Of a stretch of DNA of 64,000 nucleotides, positions 24,501 to 35,088 are shown piece by piece. Position 1 is the stretch's first letter. Each line of letters starts with the position of its first letter. The position numbers and the translations under genes were made by a program. The notes under the pieces were generated by a model. The model was given only the letters and a program-made list of their open reading frames with translations. It was not told the DNA's origin and did no database searches. Source of the DNA: Phoronis australis (lineage: Eukaryota; Phoronida; Phoronidae); contig NMRA01000159.1 of assembly GCA_002633005.1 (NCBI GenBank), positions 253,855 through 317,854 of the forward strand, in the 5' to 3' direction.

Positions 24501-27500
24501 GAGACTGAAAATAGCCACTCATACACACAGCATCGTCAACCCTCCACTGTTTAATCTGTCTGTTTACTGGGAAGTTAACTGGGCTGTTAACTTCCATCCA
24601 GGGCCAAAGTTAACCTTTCATATTCAATGAAACTCCCCCATAACCTCGACGCGTCGACCTTAGTATGAAAGGGCCTTTAGAGATTTCACCCATATCTGGT
24701 TTGGTCTCTTCAGTCCCAGTGTATGTTTTCAAATTTACCCAGAACTCCACCAAAGTGCCAGAGTTGGATAAACATCTTGCCTGAACTGTTTGGCAGTTTT
24801 ATCTTTACACAATAACCCACACTTCCATCGCAGTAAAATAATATTTTGTCCAACTTGTGTTGGAGTTTTGATGTGACATTTTTTACCTATTTGATGATTG
24901 TTTATATTTTATGGACTTGTAATTGTAACTAAAAGTTGTGGTTTTGTGTGTGGAAGCTTTTGGTGAATTTTGACTTGTCCAGGTTATTTTTATGGATATT
25001 TCAACTTATTGATTTTTGTGTATTAGATAACAATGGGCTGATAAAATGCAACCATTGTCGAGCTCCGTACAGCGGGCGTTTATGTCGTGAGTGTGCCCCA
25101 GGATACCACCGCTCAATGCACAACGGCGAGGAACGGATGGTATGCGCACCCTGTACCTGTGGCGGTCATGGTGACACGCAGCATCCCAAGGGACAGTGTG
25201 ACAATGACACAGGTAAGGCTAGGCACCCAGTGGATGTAGTAGTGTGAGGCTTATAGCAGTACTGGTAACTGGTAAGGCAGACTGCCCAGTGGTGTATGGC
25301 TTATAGCTCTACCGGTAAGGCAGACTGCCTTGGGGGGATTCTTATAGTACTACTGGTAAGGCAGACTGCCCAGTGGTGTAAGGGTTATACCGCTACCGGT
25401 AAGGCAAACTGCCCAGTAGTGTGAGGGTGATAGCACTACCTGTAGGGAAGAGTACCCGTTAGTGTGGATCCTACTATAGCAAAACGGGTAAGGCATAGTT
25501 ACGTGGTGTTGTATTGGGTTTTGGCACTACGTGTACTAGTAGAGCAACATTAATGAACTAATAGATAGGACTACTTGGCTCTATGTCATCTTCAAATGTA
25601 CAAATCTTCAAATTTCTGTTTCTTTTACCGCTTTTTATATTTGCAAATTACATTTTGCTGTTTCAAAATTATGATGATAAACAACATGAACGTGTTCTTG
25701 GAATTGCCCTCATCCGTCCTTTGCATTGACGCTGCTCATCGGATTTGCTGCATTCACATTCCACGGGGTTGGTTTTCACCAAGTACTCTCCACGCAACTG
25801 ATGTGTAATGCATTTAAGCAAGACTAACTTCTCAGAAATACTTATTCGGGGGGGGGGGGGGGGAANNNNNNNNNNNNNNNNNNNNNNNNNNNNNNNNNNN
25901 NNNNNNNNNNNNNNNNNNNNNNNNNNNNNNNNNNNNNNNNNGGGGGGTAATGCGAAATATGTCGAGTAGGTCGTAAGTCACTTCATGAAGCCTTTGCCCT
26001 ATTTATTGCCTGATAAGGAGATTCTTTATCAACATCTTGTTTATGGCCTTCACTCGTGTTCTGGGCACAGCTGTGACCATTCTGCATTGTTCAACGGTTC
26101 TGATCTGTCTGAATCCTTAGTCTGCTACACTATGCTTGTAGGTGAGTGTGATAGAGCTGCCTAAGGTGTTAGATTGACTTGTGTTTTTGTTTTGTACAGC
26201 AGCTGAAACTGATTTAACCAGTTTTGGCCTCTGCTTTCTAATAACCAAGTTATAAGGCCAAGCCAGCACACTTGGTTCTTGGTGTGGGGACTAATCCTTT
26301 TATTCAAAATCAAATTTGCGTATTTTTGCATGTTTTGTTCTAGTTGAATACGTTTTTATCTTGTGTCTCGGCTTCTATGTGTCTCTCCATCATCAGTGAA
26401 ATCTTGATTTAGCCTGGATGCCTAGGAGTCGGAAATCCAGAAATTGTTTGAAAAATTTTTGCATTTTCTGTTCCAGTTGAAAACGAACTCAAATTAATTA
26501 TCTATAATTCCGTGCTCAAGTTGACTATGATTTACATGGCAGATTGTGTAGTCCTGTTTTGCACTTGATGACCCCAGCATCAAAGCACAAGTTCGAGTCT
26601 GAACTTGTAATATTGCGTTCTAATGGGAAATCTTGCGTTTCCAGTTGAATTTCTGGCTCGAGTCTTGGGGTCAATCAGTGTAAACTTGGACGACGCACTC
26701 AGCTGCGTAGAACATTCTGAATATACTCAAGCTCAGAACAATGAGCAATCCTCTTAAGCAGGTAAAGACAAACAGAAAACGTCACAATTATTTTTGATTT
26801 CGAGTTTAAAGATTAGACTCCTCTCCAAATAATTGTGACGTTTTCTGTTTGTCTTTACCTGCTTAAGAGGATTGCTCATTGTTCTGAGCTTGAGTATATT
26901 CAGAATGTTCTACGCAGCTGAGTGAACGAATCAAGACCTAGGTGCATGTATAAGCAAATGTAACCTGTTACCTATGGCGCTTGTTTCTGTGATCTTTGAC
27001 CTGTATGTGTATTTCAGGGGAATGCAGGTGTATCCACAATACAGGTGGATCTCATTGTGAACGATGTGCTAAAGGTTTCACAGGTGTACCTGGTAACTGC
27101 ACATCCACTCCAGGTAACTCTACCGTGACTTGGGACACCTAGGAATATTTTGCAGTTAACCGAGGCGTTGCTTATGATTCATATGGGGGAGGATTGTGAC
27201 GGGTGCTTTCAATGTGCACTTTAGCAGAGGTTTGGGTAAAAAAATTCTGCCACTTGGTGAGTGGAAACCCCACCCAGCGCCACCTACAAGAGAAGGTGAA
27301 GGATGATCATCAATGCACATGCTGTGATTGGGGCTTTGTTGTATACATGTGTATGGGGAATGAATCGGAGAAGTGTCGTGAATTGTTCTAGTTTGGTTTG
27401 TGTGTCTTGCATTCTCGAGTGTGTTGAAGGTATAAAACTCTTGTTTTAAAATATTCCACTCTTACATGAGGGACTCTCAAAAAGTTTTCACGAAAAAAAC

Positions 27501-28568
27501 AAAATGGTATATTTGAAAACCGTAACACCGTTTTTGATGTGTCATCGTGAGCATGTTTCATTTGGTTGTATCATTGATGCTGTTGTCTTGCTGTCAATCT
27601 ACCTTCAGTTTATTTCTCACTAAATATTTCTAAAAAGACATGGAAAATGTGTTACCCCATGATCAGCTTGATTTTGAATAAGTATGACTTCAGTTGGCAA
27701 ACAATTTATGACAACTTGACCACTTTGCTGCTTTCTAATGACTCTTTGCAACATCAGTTTGGATTAATACAAGTGAACAAATCAATGGGTTTGTGTATGT
27801 TTGCTAATTACACTCACACTCAGATTTTTGCTGACCGTGGTGTTCAAGTGTTGGATATACATGAGGACTCGTTCACAAATGTTCCAATCTCCTGAGATTT
27901 TGAGTCCACTAAAATCATGCGGGGGCATTTTCGCAGAAAAGTAATAATTTTTCAATCACCTTTGTTCCCAAGAGATGGCTTAAGTTAGAATCCTGATTCT
28001 ATGCTGGAAGCACAGGTGAATTTAATAGTACATTCAAGTGTAGCACTCTCCAAGTGTTCTCATCCGGTGATGTCTCAAAAAGTATTGGTTCAAATTTTAG
28101 TTAAGTAGGAGGTATCTGTGTTTGCTAACTGCATGATTGTGGATCTACATGTCGTATTTTTTGTTTCTGATGTCCCCCCGAAGGAACTTAAGCCTGTTTT
28201 GCTGAAGTCGTTTCTGTTGTGTTGTAGAAGTAAACAAAGACACTACCGAGTCGAAGAGTTCAGGTGGTGACCCAACAATCGGCGCCATCATTGGCGTCTG
28301 CGTGGTGATTGGTCTGTTGGTGGTAGGACTCCTACTCTACTTCGCCTGGCGCCATTACAGACGGTGGAAGCGACAGCCCGGCCAGTTCTGGACAGTGGGG
28401 CTGAGTCCGGAGACAGACGACCTAACGCTGCAGGCGGAGCATGACTGGCATGACCAGTATAACAGCCGGGACGACTCTCTGCTCATAGGCAGCAGCAGCT
28501 ATGTGGGGCGGTTCTCAGCACCGTCGGGTGAGGAGCCGAACCCCTACCGGTCGATCACGGTGTCGTGA
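15414..28568 (+). CDS. MEGF9: MEGF9-like laminin-EGF transmembrane protein, 7 coding exons
   Basis: Spliced model: 15414-15525, 21003-21161, 21512-21676, 23933-24133, 25027-25212, 27018-27113, 28228-28568, giving 419 aa. All introns are GT-AG and phase 1, and the joined frame is open to the TGA at 28566-28568. Predicted order: signal peptide (about 1-24), FN3-like region (about 38-145), laminin-type EGF repeats (about 146-306), short linker, transmembrane helix (about 324-347, IGAIIGVCVVIGLLVV), basic stop-transfer RHYRRWKRQ, then a ~70-residue tail. The EGF cysteine spacing, the CxCxGHGD segment and the juxtamembrane FWTVGL match the layout of vertebrate MEGF9, which has laminin-EGF repeats, one TM helix and a short tail beginning with a similar FWT motif. 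MEGF9 is a poorly understood cell-surface glycoprotein. The FN3-like N-terminal part differs from the Pro/Thr-rich vertebrate N-terminus, and vertebrate MEGF9 has more EGF repeats, so an exon may be missing (for example in the 25866-25941 gap). Orthology is likely, not proven. Confidence 0.75.
16173..16538. repeat. Four dispersed copies of TACGTCYGTCACA
   Basis: The 13-mer lies at 16173, 16186, 16376 and 16526, all in the same orientation within 370 bp of intron 1. The first two are directly adjacent. They may be fragments of one repeat family or clustered protein-binding sites. Confidence 0.6.
20102..20428 (+). mobile_element. tRNA-derived SINE
   Basis: The 5' part reads TGGCCTAACGTG (A box-like, about 20108-20119) and GTGGGTTCTGGTC (B box-like, about 20149-20161) with tRNA spacing. 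It is followed by ~265 bp of unrelated body ending in a ctgaagaaagctg...gtcggccgaaac segment. That tail resembles the conserved 3' ends shared by SINEs and LINEs in many animals. It sits in intron 1, in sense with the host gene. No target-site duplication was identified. Confidence 0.55.
21003..21161 (+). CDS. MEGF9: MEGF9-like exon 2: first half of FN3-like region
   Basis: Acceptor tttgcag|gttggc, donor ccag|gtttgt; phase 1 at both ends (159 bp). Encodes SLEVTWSLPSNLSNR and DKMTIHCCE, which look like the B and C strands of a fibronectin type III fold. The exon follows a 5.5-kb intron. Confidence 0.65.
21512..21676 (+). CDS. MEGF9: MEGF9-like exon 3: second half of FN3-like region
   Basis: Acceptor attttgcag|atggc; donor chosen as catcc|gtacgt because it keeps phase 1 (a second gt at 21681 would break the frame). 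Encodes KCYVVWLEATLNSGQ and STERRLKSTAPI, which fit the E to G strands and the C-terminal end of an FN3 domain. Confidence 0.65.
22020..23338 (+). mobile_element. THAP-like dispersed repeat, copy A
   Basis: Aligns by eye, in the same order, with 52091-52500, 52960-53195 and 54385-54920. At 22192-22412 the plus strand gives CIVPACPNYEAAKKAGIS followed by FFRYP, a stop or frameshift, then MFRKWHAVVMNEKYA. This matches the THAP zinc-binding layout: C-x4-C, an F-x-x-P element and an invariant Trp. The conserved C-x2-H end is not intact. THAP domains are DNA-binding modules of P-element-type transposases and derived host proteins. The remaining ~900 bp has no recognised coding content, though a minus-strand 98-codon frame (23067-23363) is partly conserved in copy B. 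Located in intron 3 of the MEGF9-like gene. Confidence 0.5.
23933..24133 (+). CDS. MEGF9: MEGF9-like exon 4: laminin EGF repeats
   Basis: Acceptor attgttag|gctgtg, donor ccacg|gtaggc; 201 bp, phase 1-1. Encodes CDCDLNGSLGNYCD, TGQCDCKANFHGHYC, CKPGFYHH and CDGCPC: one full laminin-type EGF module and the start of the next. The linked C-x-C and C-x2-GF/Y spacing is diagnostic of the family. Confidence 0.8.
24186..24676. mobile_element. Harbinger-like MITE with TTA target duplication
   Basis: Terminal inverted repeats AGGCCCTTTCGTACTAA (24186-24202) and its complement (24660-24676) match at 16 of 17 positions. Both ends are flanked by TTA (24183-24185 and 24677-24679), a 3-bp target duplication typical of PIF/Harbinger elements. 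About 490 bp long with no transposase frame, so non-autonomous. Inserted in intron 4 of the MEGF9-like gene. Confidence 0.7.
25027..25212 (+). CDS. MEGF9: MEGF9-like exon 5: laminin EGF repeats
   Basis: Acceptor tgtattag|ataac, donor cacag|gtaagg; 186 bp, phase 1-1. Encodes CNHCRAPYSGRLCRECAPGY and then CAPCTCGGHGDTQ, completing one laminin EGF module and starting another. The donor is the first of six GGTAAGG sites in the array that follows. Confidence 0.8.
25212..25495 (+). repeat. ~43-bp tandem repeat carrying donor-like GGTAAGG
   Basis: GGTAAGG occurs at 25212, 25271, 25314, 25355, 25398 and 25487, spaced 59, 43, 41, 43 and about 2x44. The diverged unit at about 25441 has tgtaggg instead. 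Units share ggtaaggcagactgccc, cagtggtgt and ttatagcactac-like segments. The first GGTAAGG is the real 5' splice site of exon 5, so the array appears to have grown out of the exon-intron border. Confidence 0.75.
25866..25941. other. Assembly gap, 76 N
   Basis: Flanked by a run of G on both sides (ending ...gggaa on the left, starting gggggg on the right), so a poly-G tract probably caused the sequencing break. It lies in the intron between exons 5 and 6. Confidence 1.
26696..26924. repeat. Perfect 98-bp inverted repeat with 33-nt loop
   Basis: Arm 1 is 26696-26793 and arm 2 is 26827-26924. Base-by-base comparison shows arm 2 is the exact reverse complement of arm 1. The spacer is 26794-26826. 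Homology stops sharply outside the arms. It lies in intron 5 of the MEGF9-like gene and would form a long perfect hairpin in the transcript. A foldback element, a hairpin-RNA precursor or an assembly or cloning foldback artefact are all possible. Confidence 0.9.
27018..27113 (+). CDS. MEGF9: MEGF9-like exon 6: last laminin EGF repeat
   Basis: Acceptor tatttcag|gggaat, donor ccag|gtaact; 96 bp, phase 1-1. Encodes ECRCIHNTGGSHCERC and FTGVPGNC, the second half of the final EGF module. NCT is an N-glycosylation sequon. Confidence 0.75.
28228..28568 (+). CDS. MEGF9: MEGF9-like exon 7: TM helix and cytoplasmic tail
   Basis: Acceptor gttgtag|aagtaa, entered in phase 1 so that the taa is not read in frame. 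Encodes a Ser/Thr/Glu linker, a 24-residue hydrophobic helix, RHYRRWKRQPGQFWTVGL, and an acidic tail ending YRSITVS. GC-rich compared with its surroundings. The stop is TGA at 28566-28568. Confidence 0.85.
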
Positions 28569-31400
28569 CTTCCTGGTAGACACGAAGGTTAATGACGTAT
28601 GAGTGCGAATGTGAATATGAAAGGAATCCTGCAATTGTGACCAGTCAATTGTTCGTCATTTTTCCATTGTGAATGGTCATCTGTCTGTTGGGAACTGACA
28701 TTTGTCCATTGCGACCTATCGTTTTTCAATTGTGACCAGTCATTTGTCATTTGTCACTTGTGCCTGCTGATTTGCTGATAATTAGCAGTTTTGTCACGTG
28801 TGACATAACTTTGACTCTTCAATGGAATGGTGACCTCATTGTGTGCAGTTCTGCTCACTGGTAACGTTTGTAGCACTTATAAATTTTTGTATTGAAACGA
28901 CAGGGAAGGTTTTTAGGCATTAATATGTAGGGAAATGTAATCAGCGTAACCTTGACAGTTCTTTATTGAAAGGTAAATTGTGACTACAAGCATTTACTTA
29001 GATCACGAGTCAGTCATCAAATTTTAGAATGTCTCTCTGGTATATAAACAGCAAGAGTTCAGTTCAATTTTCATAAAAAGCTCCTCAGTTAGGGACACAA
29101 TTTTGCTGACTAGCAGAAGTTTGTTGTGCCCTGTTCATCAACAAAAATTTCTTATATGAAAATACTTTAATTTGCGTTAGTTTGCAGGATACAGCTGTCA
29201 GTGAACAGTGTTTGGCCTTTGCAGTAACATTGCAAACCTTTCATAAATGGTCATTTTAGTTGCCATTTTTGTTCCATATTGAAGAGTTTTTGCTATTCCT
29301 CCGACATTTGTTAGTAACCTAACTAGTTTGAATTATTCGGCAGCAGTGCTCTGGTGTATGGCCATGTTTGCTGCTGAGTATTCCAGCTACATATTGTATT
29401 TACTAAGTATGACCAGCGCCCTCTTCAGGTCTGTAGAATTTTGTTCTGTGTGTTGTTTATTGAGAGCTGTTGTTGATAGTTTTGAGCGGTGCACATTCTG
29501 ACTAGAACTGATGTACCCTGCCATGACGAAGTCTGGTGGTGGATCCTGAATTCTTGGGGGTGGGCACGAGTGGATAAAGGTTGCGCCCTGTCATTAAATA
29601 TATGTTCAGTTTAAGCATGGTTTTGTTATAAACAATTTGTTATTTTTTTGTAATTATATTTTTGCATCCAGAGTTGAGGACTTGATGGTTAAAAGTTTGA
29701 GTTGAAAGTTGGCTGGTTAGGTAAGCAAATTAACCCCCCCCCCAAAAAAAAAAAAACATTTCTTTTATACATGTGGCCGGAAGCCTTTGTTTTCATAAAA
29801 TTGGTGAAATGAGACCATCTAATTATTAATCCTGTAAGTTATCTATTTTTACAATACTTTCTTGCCGTGGAAATCCTTTTAAACTGTGGCAATCCCCCAC
29901 TTCACCATCTTGTTTGGCTCGCAATAATTGTGAAAATTGCCAGTTTGTAAAAACCTGGCCACTTTACTGCTGTTAGAAGTGAAGGAAGCTCCACCTACTG
30001 GGGAATGTTGACATCTGCACTGTACAAACCATGATAGTAGAGTAAATGTTTCTTCATCTTTATTTTGAGACAAATTTTGGCAAAATAAAATTAAATTTCA
30101 CTTGTCAGCCATTATTGTGTACTAAGTATTTGAAGAATAACCTTCTCTCACAGTGGTTGATTCATGTAAATTGGATTAAACGTTTTAAATTTCATGGAGA
30201 TCAGCTAAAACCAAAAATCGATTTGCTGCTGGCTTACGCTTTCCTAAATTCAAAGCATCACATTCCCATTTTGGCATGATTCATTTTGGATAATGGCAAA
30301 TTCCAAAAAGTCACAGCACCTGCGACTTATATGTATGTCTTTAAAAAGGCAATGCTTTGACCAATTTTGTTTTGGTTCCTGGGTCAGCCCTATGTGTCTG
30401 AGGTCCTTAGTGTCTCTGGGTTCTATGGGTCCCTAAAGAAAGGTATTTGTTCTAAATTAGTAGTGAAAGTAATTTCAACATTGGCCATGTAAACCAATGG
30501 TTAGTGATGTCAAAGGGGAGCGTATCCATGTTAACCGGATTTTACATGTCCTGGGTTGTGTCTGGACCAGGTCATTCGCCTTGGGTGTTGTGCATCTCTG
30601 GTGTTTGGTGTCTCTACACAAGTTACTTTGCGTATAGGGTTCTATCTGTCTCTGCTTCTTTGTGTCTGGGCTTCTTCAATGTTTGTGTCTCGGCTTCTCT
30701 TTGTCTCTCTGTATCAGTGATGCTATAACCTTGTTTCTTACAAGCCCGAAAACCAGAAATTGTTTACTGGGGATTCGCAGACCCATCGAATGTGAGGGTA
30801 TAGAGAGCTATGTATACTAACTTTTGTTGGAACGCATCTAATTCAAGACACACGACCCAGGTTAAATAGAATCCGGACTCAAACATAGAACCCTGGCCAC
30901 ACAGATACACTCTAGTGTTGCTGCCACTAGCCATTGTTTTAGACTGATATTGTTCTTGTCATTACTTACATAAGACATATTACTGCAATGTGATTAATTC
31001 TAAAGTGCTATGAGTTTATTTTTGTGTCCGGAGCATAATATGGCTTCGCTGTATTGGGTGTGTATTTTACATAGTCGACATATCATCTGTGGAACTTTTC
31101 CAAGTCTTCATGTTTTTAGAAGGTAAAGCTATTTTGTGACTAGATTTTGATGTATTTGAAATGGAAAAGGTTTAGCACCATTCCATTAGTTTGCTTGTAT
31201 TCTCCTCAGGCGTACTACCTATTATGTTGACTTAACAAACTGTACATTATGGTCTCCATAGTGATCCTTAGTGTCAATCATGTGATGAAGTAAAATTTAG
31301 AAAACTGATATCCGGGTTTTGTTGCGTTGTATACATTTATTGTGATAAAATTGCCAACAGGGAATTTCAGACTTGCTTTAAGCAAATAAACACTCTATGG
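28569..31400 (+). other. 3' UTR and downstream flank of the MEGF9-like gene
   Basis: No further coding exon is seen. 28630-28775 contains a degenerate repeat of (cc)attgtgaccagtcatttgt-like words, about six units, probably within the 3' UTR. A C-run followed by an A-run lies at 29732-29757. 30590-30720 holds tgtgtctcggcttct-like words also seen at 26365-26395. Candidate AATAAA polyadenylation words occur, for example near 31385, but the true end cannot be chosen from sequence alone. Confidence 0.4.
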
Positions 31401-34400
31401 CCAATGGTTGGTTTTCTGTTTAGTACAGATATTCTGCGAAGTTTCCGAAAGTTGTCGTCTTTGACTGCAAGTTCGTAAGTCTTGAATACCTTGTTAGCTT
31501 AATTGATACTTTGGGCAACACAAGTCTATGTGTATTCTTATGCATGTTGCATAGCTTTCGCTACTAAGTTATGTGAAAATGAACTGACGGAAGTTATCTC
31601 CACATGAGTATGACGTCACAGGCTACACTTTGGTTCTACCTGTTCTGTTGGAAGATACCGTTGTCTCCGAGAAAAATCACAATTTGGTGGGATAGTTTCT
31701 TGTGATCATGGGATCTCGGGAACTGGATGTTTTCGTGTGAAAAGTGTGGTTTCAGTTTCATGGGTGGACAGTCGGTACACGTATTTCACGGATATTTAAG
31801 GAACTGTGTGTGTTGGTGCCAGTTCGGGAAATTGCATTATCCTAAAATCTTGTTTTCACCAGTGCTATAGTATTGCAAGAGTAGTCTCTAAACACTGTAA
31901 TTATCATTAAAAATAGTTGAGGGTGCATTTCGCTCTTTTCAGCTGGCTAAAATATGAACGGCGAATTAGGACTTGCTTTCAAGATCTGTCTCGTTATATA
32001 ACTTTACGTGGTGGGACGCCATTTCCGTTACCAACATGTATATGGAAACTATTAGTAACTCGAGAAAACCTTTCAGAGTCTGTTGGAGTTGGCCAATATT
32101 AAAATTGCTAATTCAAAATGGCGCATGTATGCATTGCCTGTGACTTGACTTGGTGAAGGAAAGTCACAGAATGCGAACTCTATCACTGTAAGGAATATTA
32201 CCTGTCTGATTTCATAGTAAACGTCCTAATTCGAGTTTCGCTTGTTATGCAGCAGACGAGGGCGAAGTGTAGCTTTGAAATTAATTACCACGGGGACCAA
32301 GTGCAGGAAAAATCGTTGTCTAATTTTACACAATGACAAACTTGGATGAAGAAAAACCATCGTCTGCCTTGTCAAAACAAGTGCTTCGCCTGGTGGTGAT
32401 TTGTGTCAGTATAAATTGGGCCACGGTGGAGCTCAGACATGCTTTTGTTTCTGTTCCTTGCTATAGTTTTATTGTATTATGACGAAGAGAATGTCATTAT
32501 TGGTTCTGGTCTGCGCACTACTCATTTTGAAACGTGCCTCACCATTAAAAAAATGTGCCTTCCCAATACTAACACTGGGACACTGGCACCCTGCTGTCGG
32601 GGAACCCCACCCCCTCAACACTGGTGCTCCTACCTTTTGAATAACTAAAGTTATCACATTAATTTTCAAAAAGACCAGAACCAATTATGCTTTTTGATGT
32701 TTGAATTCGCTGTAGGCTTGAGGAGTAGACAGTTTGAATCTCCTGTTGTTGACATTAGCTGAAATTAGAATGAAAATTCCGTGTTGTTTGTTGAATTTTT
32801 TATGAATTGTATAATATTAGTTTCAGTTGGAAACCTTGAAATGCATAATGCACTGAAAATCATTGTTTCTTTCGGAATACTGCTATAGTCTTTGGTAGTG
32901 GTAAATGTAAAGAAATTTGATGGTGCGATTTGTTGACAAGTGCGTTCGAGATAATGGATGAATTTCCGCACACCACCAACTCTTAACAGACGTAGAGAAG
33001 GACGCGGACTAACGAATTCTCCTGACGTGGTTGTGGCACTACAAAAATGCGATGATAAATGAAGACGTCAGTTGCTTGTCAATGCATTCCTTGTTAGTTT
33101 GGTACAATGTTATGGCGTATTTAAAATTTCTTTTTGTATATCGGGTGTTGTAACGGTGAACTTATATTTACTATCCTGCTAATAAACATACGCAATGGTT
33201 ATATTTCGTGTTATTGCATGTCCCGTTTTGGCGAGACTGCCCCGCTTTGTGAAGGTTTGTCCTGCTGTCCGGACACTCCATCAAATGTCCTACTTCTTGA
33301 CGAACGTCCAAAAAGGAGACGCTGACGGGGCGTTTTTGAGTTTTACGGCTCACGTAATTTCCCGTTCGTCCAAAATATGCCATCGAATTGTTTTTGGATG
33401 TGCACTTTCCCGTTCGAGAAAAATAAAAAACCCATCTTGCCGTTTCCGCTTGTTCCGTCACAATCTCTGGCACACATCAACACTGATGCTTATGAGAGTG
33501 AAGTATGAACTGTGGGGTCAACGTATCTTTAATTATACAACAGCTTATTATTTTCAATAACTTATCATTAATATTACCATAGGCAAGAAATACATTTTTG
33601 AGCTTCACAAATGGCGCACATATGTTAATTTAGGTGACTCCACCTCCGAAGGCGACCACAAAGCGTGCTCCTTATAGAAATGTACAGTATGTTGCCCCAC
33701 CTGAATGCAGCCAAAAAGCGAGGCTCCTCATCTTAATTAAGGAAGCCCAGTCCCTGTGGTCTTTGGGCGTGGCCCTCCTATATTGATAAAAGAATACACA
33801 CTGAATTTTTGCTTACTTATGTTATTTCAATAAGAATAATAAGCCGTCATACGTAATCTACCATTTACAAAATAGCCCCTAAGGCCAAAAGTGTTTTTGA
33901 CTTTAGGTTTCAGTGGAGTGACAGGAGCATTGAGGCTGAACTCGTCACATTAAGAAAAACACTGTGTAACAGTTCATGCGTTTTTTATTATAAAGCGTCC
34001 TTCACAGTTTTTATGCGCCTTAGAGCATGTATGCATATTGCTCCCATCTCTATCTTGGCGCCTGCTTGGTAGCTGTCTGAAATCTCATTTCGTTAAAGGT
34101 CAACAATTTGCAAGTTTCAATTGCTTGATTCTCAAAATTAGGAATCAACAATGACAATGTTATTATAGTAGTGGTTTGTCATTTAGTTTTGACTTCCTAT
34201 TAAGACCGATTGATCAGGTTTGTTGGGAGGATCTAGATTATTGAATACGAAAGGACATTCCGCTACTGTCTAGTAGGCCCACTCCGACTGGAATACAAGA
34301 GGGATAGGTCACAATCTACCCAAATGAACTCTCACCAGTAACAGATTCCATTACGGAAACAGCTGAATTTTTGGGGAGCGCCATATTGAAGTCACGCTAT

Positions 34401-34560
34401 TACACACATGTCAGATCAACAGGAGTCAGTACATATACATGTAAACTAGCCATCTCAGCTGGTGTGCCTGCTTTTGTTGTTTATTTGGCAATAGGAAGAA
34501 TTTAAAAGTCTTAAAAAAATTGAGTACCGTTATTCCAGAGTGTCAAGCACAAAATCAGTG
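31401..34560. other. Unassigned region
   Basis: No gene recognised. At about 33215-33460 the minus strand repeats acgggacat/acgggaaa-like words every 30-60 bases. This explains opposite open frames at 33171-33473 and 33195-33560; they look like a decayed minisatellite rather than protein. Confidence 0.4.
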
Positions 34561-35088
34561 GATAACTACTTGATTGCCTTTGCTGGGCTTGTGAACCTAT
34601 GTGCTGATCTGATCAGAGATCAAAATTTGGAAGTCGTGGACTAACAGTGTCTTTGTAAATTGCCCATTCCAAACGGTAACCTGTACTGTTTTCTGTGGGA
34701 AAAGTTGACACACACTTTGAGAAATTGCAATTCATAGCACAGTATGAAGCAACGCATGGTTCAAATGTTATAAGCTTGGAAAAACATTCGGAAGTACTTC
34801 AAGCGGTGAAAACAGTAAAGGCTTTACAAAAGCCAAATACTCTTAGCCTCAACTTCATCTACGAGGCGTTCGAGAACTTTATGAAAGTAAAATGTATGCA
34901 GTTGAGCAACAGTTTGCTCAACATAACTTATTCAAAACAGCTAGTATGTTATAGTAATTGTCACTCTGTACAAAACTAGTTTTGCTTTCTCAAAAGTCAA
35001 GTACAAAAAATGATTATTTTTGCATTTGACATCATCAGCATCATAATTAAACACAACGTATATTTATTTGGTGATACGAGCTAATGCT
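34561..35088 (+). other. Possible coding remnant, 94-codon frame at 34695-34979
   Basis: The plus frame 34695-34979 encodes a Lys/Leu/Asn-rich peptide (SLEKHSEVLQAVKTVKALQ) with no recognised domain. A neighbouring frame just upstream (about 34500-34643, FAGLVNLCADLIRDQNLEVVD) also reads protein-like. They may be pieces of one decayed gene or transposon, or chance. Confidence 0.2.

Noticed and set aside
33171-33560. Protein-coding exons on both strands
   Set aside because: Both frames are explained by a decayed acgggaca-type repeat.
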